From Unio delphinus (lineage: Eukaryota > Mollusca > Bivalvia > Unionida > Unionidae), in assembly GCA_029339505.1 (NCBI GenBank), contig JAQISU010000233.1, positions 3,066,001 to 3,130,000 on the forward strand: 64,000 bases of DNA, read 5' to 3'. This document shows positions 60,236-64,000 of the stretch, piece by piece (positions within the stretch are counted from its first letter, which is position 1; the number at the start of each line of letters is the position of its first letter). The position numbers and the translations under genes were made by a program. The notes beneath the pieces are model-generated. The model saw only the letters and a list, made by a program, of their open reading frames with translations. It ran no database searches and was not told the origin of the DNA.

Positions 60236-60872
60236 TGAAAACAGTTTATTGACCTGTGTTCTAATTACAGCAGCGATTTCTGAAAAAGTATAGACTTTGC
60301 AGATGAGGTTATGCAAGAGTCTTAAAAAGGACTAAACTTTTTGATATGTCTTATAGTATTCTCTACGACAAGGAAAGTTTGATAATATATCATGTATTAC
60401 TAGTTTTTAATTGGACAAGTTAGAAGTGTGCCCTAATTCACAACATTCAACATTAGCTACAATTTTAAGGTTTGTAAACTATCCTTCAATTAGATGTGTC
60501 CACCTTGCAGCTCACAGGCCACATGCAAAGCAGTTCTCCACATTGTGCAGTCTCACAACCATCTAAGCATCACTTTATTGTAAATATGTACTGTAATTAA
60601 TATGCATAATTAGTAAGTGATAAGAACTGTTCTTGCTCATGTGACCCATTTACTTAAGCATTTTATCGGTTTTGGCCTAACAAAGATAAGACTGGATTCC
60701 ATGTCTTAGACCTTAATAATATTATGGAACTAACCCCATGGAGGTCAGTGGCTTCTTGTAAAACTCAAGTCTGGTGCCATTCTTGTTTTTTTTTTTAATT
60801 TCATGTGGTAGCTGGCAATCATTTCTCCCACCACAAACAATAATGAAACTGGCAAATGATGAACTTTGTTAC

Positions 60873-60997
60873 CTTTTTATTTTCTGCCCAAGAATCTGAA
60901 AATTCCCTTTCATACTTCTGTGCAGACCATTTGAACATTTTAATAAACTGATTGTGCCTTTCACTTTCCAGGTGTTTTTGTTTATTGGATGACATTT
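60873..60997 (-). CDS. DMD: Probable dystrophin rod exon (position of human exon 40)
   Basis: Minus-strand open segment of 125 bp encoding about 41 residues. It begins MSSNKQKHLESERHNQFIKM and ends WAENKK. The composition is charged and helical, with a Trp in FKWSAQKY placed as in helix A of a spectrin repeat. The donor (AAG then GTAACA) leaves phase 0, matching the phase-0 acceptor of the next exon at 52483. Joined there, the protein reads ...WAENKK-AFDEEL, which lines up without a gap over about 33 residues with the stretch before EIDREL of human dystrophin as I recall it, so the donor falls at the human exon 40/41 boundary. The acceptor is less sure. An in-frame TGA lies about 12 codons before the Met, and the only AG between them is at 60999-60998, giving an entry phase unlike human exon 40, and the exon is shorter than the human 153 bp. 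It could instead be an alternative first exon, because an ATG sits at its 5' edge. Coding nature is likely; the 5' boundary is unproven. Confidence 0.55.
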
Positions 60998-61070
60998 CTT
61001 GATAATGATATGAACAAAAGTTTCATCATACAGGAGTACTGTAGAGAAGAATGTGCAGATTAAAACATCT

Positions 61071-61431
61071 GTCGAGACAGCTCTGGTGACCTAAGTGGTT
61101 TGAGCATCTGCCTCGCATGCGAGAGGTCATGGGTTCAAACCTCAGCTGCCTCGCATGCGAGGTCATGGGTTCAAACCTCAGCTGAGTCATACCAAAGACT
61201 TATACAAATGGTAGTAACAGCTGCCCTGCTAGTCACTTGGCATTAAAACGTTTTAGAACTGGTCAGCCAGGCGTCAGGAAAATATTACTGGGTGGGGACA
61301 TGCTGCTACATGTACAAGGCATGAAGACCCAGCTGGTACTACATGTCACTATAAACTGCCACACTGCATATATTGTAGTGATATGACTAAAATGGTTTAA
61401 GCTATGTTAAAAACTTTAAAACACAACACAG
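61071..61431 (+). mobile_element. SINE-B copy 5 with duplicated promoter segment, with TSD
   Basis: Plus-strand copy with head GACCTAAGTGGTTTGAGCAT (box A-like). A 38-bp segment CTGCCTCGCATGCGAGAGGT...CAAACCTCAG (61108-61145) is repeated in tandem as 36 bp (61146-61181), giving two box B motifs GGGTTCAAACC. The body continues GAGTCATACCAAAGACTTAT. AAAACATCT flanks it at 61062-61070 and 61432-61440. The CTCGCATGCGAG anticodon stem-loop suggests a tRNA-Ala-like origin (inference). It lies about 75 bp upstream of the acceptor proposed at 60999. Confidence 0.87.
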
Positions 61432-61613
61432 AAAACATCTATGGTACTTCTATAAAGTTAGCCTGGTTCCCTGAACAACTCTTTGGCTCTAATATGAATA
61501 CCTGTATCCCTACCAAACCTAGACAAGCCAATATCTGGATTTGACCACAACTACTGCACTTTTGTATTTTTGCTACTATTTTGGAAGTCTGTAATTTTAG
61601 GATCACTTTAGTA

Positions 61614-61614
61614 A

Positions 61615-61678
<64 letters not shown>
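61614..61678. repeat. (AAT)n microsatellite
   Basis: About 21 uninterrupted AAT repeats. Confidence 0.98.
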
Positions 61679-62734
61679 TGATCAAATTGTAAGGACTGTC
61701 AGGCCTAGTTGTGTCTTGATTTGCACTAAAGCAGGCACAACAATAGCAACACAATTATCCATCATCACCAGACAAGTTCTCATCTTTACCCGTCTGTGTG
61801 GTTTTGTCAATGATGGCAGAGATGAACACTGTTGGTTACTGAAATTATTTGCCATGGCAATTATGGATATTGATGTCACATCTGTACCAAAGAAATGCAA
61901 ACAATTTAGCAAATGTATTGCTCCTTTTATTTCTACAAAAATGGACATGTACAATATCAATATTTAGATCTGACTAATTACAGATGAGGTTAAGGATTAA
62001 ATATATAAGCAGAGATTTGTCATGCCTTCTCATCCAATATGGCTGCAATGACAGGTCTGGCAATATTATAAATCTGCTAAAATCATTGGATATTAATCCT
62101 GTTGAACTCCAATAGCAAAAATAAAGGCAGAAGTGCAAGAGAAGACATTCCACCTGCTTCCCTCAATCTTGAATAAGCTGCATGGTAAGAAAGGGATATA
62201 TATTTTCTCCCCATATTTTCTCCCTCATTGGGACTGCCAACCTAAAAATATCATAGGAATTACATTATACATAAACCACATGTGCTTAAAATCTTCCTGT
62301 TCCATTTATCTAGGTAACACAATGAGACTCCCTAAGGCCGAATGTCAGGACTTATCTATAACTGCTTCCTGAATAATTAGAGATCTTCTCAATCGGCAGC
62401 ATGGGAGATCATAATGACTTTCGCAATAAGGTGCTTGTACTCTGCTGAAAGATGGATAATGTTACTTCTTTCATAACTACCATTTTCAGTAGTACTGAAG
62501 CAGCAAAGCTAATTCTGTTCATGTCAGATATTCTAAAAGATGATGATAGTGATGGTGGTGGTGGTGATGCTGATGATGATGATGAAAAAATACTTCAATT
62601 CCAAAAGAAGGTATCAAAATTGAACAAAAGGCCCAAGTAAGCCCTATCTTGCTCATCTAGCTGATACATTCCAAATGCAAAGCCGTATATTCCTGATCTG
62701 GCTGAAAAATATAAGCCTCTAGGAAGGTCTTTCG

Positions 62735-63625
62735 TTCAAACGAGTGTATCCAAAGCTGTTATTGCATATATTCAGAGGTTTCAAGCTTTCTCTCTAAGGA
62801 CTATATCCAAGGCTGTTATTGTATATATTCTGAGGTTGTTTCAAGCTTTCTCTCTAAAGACTGTATCCAAGGCTATTATTATTGCATATATTCTGAGGCT
62901 ATTTCAAGCTTTCTCTCTAAAGACTGTTGTATCCAAGGCTGTTATTGCATATATTCTGAGGTTTCAAGCTTTATCTCTCAAGACTGTATCCAAGGCTGTT
63001 ATTGAATATATTCTGAGGTTTCAATCTTAATCTCTAAAGACTCTATCCAAGGCTGTTATTGCATATATTCTGAGGTTGTTTCAAGCTTTATCTCTGAAGA
63101 CTGTTTCAAAGGCTGTTATTGCATATATTATGAGGTTTCCATCTTTATCTCTAAAGACTGTATCCAAGGCTGTTATTGCATATATTGAGGCTGTTTCAAG
63201 CTTTATCTCTAAAGACTGTATCCAAGGCTGTTATTGCATATATTCTGAGGCTGTTTCAAGCTTTCTCTCTAAAGACTGTATCCAAGGCTGTTATTGTATA
63301 TACTCTGAGGTGGTTTCAAGCTTTCTCTCTAAAGACTGTATCCAAGGCTATTATTATTGCATATATTCTGAGGCTATTTCAAGCTTTCTCTCTATAGACT
63401 GTTGTATCCAAGGCTGTTGTTGCATATATTCTGAGGTTTCAAGCTTTATCTCTCAAGACTGTATCCAAGGCTGTTATTGAATATATTCTGAGGTTTCAAT
63501 CTTTATCTCTAAAGATTGTATCTAAGGCTGTTATTGCATATATTCTGAGGTTGTTTCAAGCTTTATCTCTAAAGACTGTATCCAAGGCTGTTATTGCATA
63601 TATTTGAGGCTATTTCAAGCTTTCT
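62735..63625. repeat. 54-60-bp minisatellite with a 475-bp higher-order period
   Basis: About 15 units of TCTCTAAAGACTGTATCCAA, GGCTGTTATTGCATATATTC, TGAGGTTGTTTCAAGCTT. Shorter 54-bp forms lack TTGTTT. Rare variants recur exactly 475 bp apart: GGCTATTATTATTGC (62871 and 63346), GACTGTTGTATCC (62923 and 63398) and ATTGAATATATTC (63001 and 63476). An eight-unit block was therefore duplicated. Overlapping plus-strand frames are by-products. Confidence 0.93.
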
Positions 63626-63810
63626 ATCTTACTTGATGGCACATCAGCATTGTATGTCCAGTACTTTGAGCTTAAATTTAGACATAAAAATGTACAAGTG
63701 TTTTTCTCATTTAGTAATATGGTCACTTTTTTATGGGGAACTTGATTAATTTCCACATACTTTAAAATCCTGCAAGCCAGTGCTCTGATTGATGTTCTTG
63801 TTTTCTTTGG

Positions 63811-64000
63811 TTTAATGCCATTTTTCAACACATGACAGGCTATACATAATGGCCATATATCTGGGAGGAAAAACCTGTTAAAAACAATCAACCCATGGGT
63901 GGCTACTAGAATGCTTCATCACATACTCACGCTAACCAAGTCAGAGACTTGAAATCATGTTTATATATGTGAGATGTCATGATCTATAATGGCAAGTGCC
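63811..64000 (-). mobile_element. Decayed SINE-A copy 12, cut by window edge
   Basis: Diverged minus-orientation copy: TTTAATGCCATTTTTCAACA at 63811, GGCTATACATAATGGCC, then CTTCATCACATACTCACGCT and GAGATGTCATGATCTATAAT. The tRNA-like head end falls beyond the window. Confidence 0.8.

Larger units (their letters stand above)
52484..60872 (-). other. Intron between exon-40 and exon-41/42 equivalents (8.4 kb)
   Basis: Holds two dinucleotide tracts (GA at 53152-53226, CA at 54122-54180), a 27-bp minisatellite from 55440 to 60235 and the 2.0-kb transposon inside it. The stretches 52490-53150, 53230-54110, 54190-55440 and 60240-60870 are AT-rich without recognisable features. Confidence 0.7.
60998..64000 (-). 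other. Intron upstream of the probable exon-40 equivalent (incomplete)
   Basis: Contains a SINE-B (61071-61431), an AAT microsatellite (61614-61678), a minisatellite (62735-63625) and a decayed SINE-A (63811-64000). No further spectrin-repeat exon is recognisable to the right edge. The 61680-62730 stretch has short open frames on both strands that I could not match to any family. Confidence 0.65.

Noticed and set aside
61682..61967. Overlapping 83- and 92-codon frames on opposite strands
   Set aside because: Neither resembles a known family, neither has splice signals, and they mirror each other. I could not support a gene.

Overview
This window is eukaryotic intronic DNA from a large animal gene. 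Seven short exons, all on the minus strand, encode the spectrin-repeat rod of a dystrophin/utrophin-type protein. In transcript order they lie at 60997-60873 (probable), 52483-52100, 37288-37116, 15754-15610, 12718-12543, 8810-8666 and 5602-5453. All have GT donors and AG acceptors, and the six firm exons join without breaking the reading frame. From memory of human DMD, they match exons 41+42 (as one exon), 43, 44, 45, 46 and 47. Three have exactly the lengths I recall for human (173, 176 and 150 bp). The seventh ends where human exon 40 ends. Coding sequence is about 1.3 kb of 64 kb. The gene is open at both ends; exons equivalent to human 39 and earlier, and 48 onward, are not visible.

The rest is intron filled with repeats. 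The host looks like a marine invertebrate, most likely a mollusc or another lophotrochozoan. That rests on AT-rich introns, one dystrophin-type gene with vertebrate-like intron positions, and the mix of mobile elements (tRNA-derived SINEs, Tigger/pogo, hAT, MULE, CR1-like and jockey/RTE-like LINEs, a solo LTR). Species identity is inference only.

Layout: 1-2.2 kb, 53-bp minisatellite; 3.2-4.2 kb, two SINEs; 6.0-7.4 kb, truncated LINE; 7.4-8.5 kb, 68-bp higher-order array; 10.1 kb, small MITE; 17.9 kb, intact SINE with target-site duplication; 21-22 kb, decayed hAT transposase; 25.1-26.5 kb, 21/42-bp array; 28.2-31.8 kb, Tigger-like transposon holding a 1.56-kb solo LTR, inserted in a 54-bp array; 34-37 kb, SINE cluster; 40.7-41.3 kb, hAT-like MITE inside a pogo-like MITE; 43.3-44.8 kb, degraded LINE; 46.3-48.4 kb, two arrays and two SINE fragments; 50.8-51.7 kb, MULE inside a 43-bp array; 55.4-60.2 kb, 27-bp array split by a 2.0-kb transposon with 25-bp inverted ends; 62.7-63.6 kb, about 60-bp array with a 475-bp higher-order period.

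I see no operon, CRISPR array or self-standing new biochemical system. The points most worth checking are the conserved exon map, the nested insertions with exact target-site duplications, the hairpin-rich solo LTR, the 2.0-kb transposon with repeated subterminal motifs, and the repeated finding of insertions inside minisatellites.
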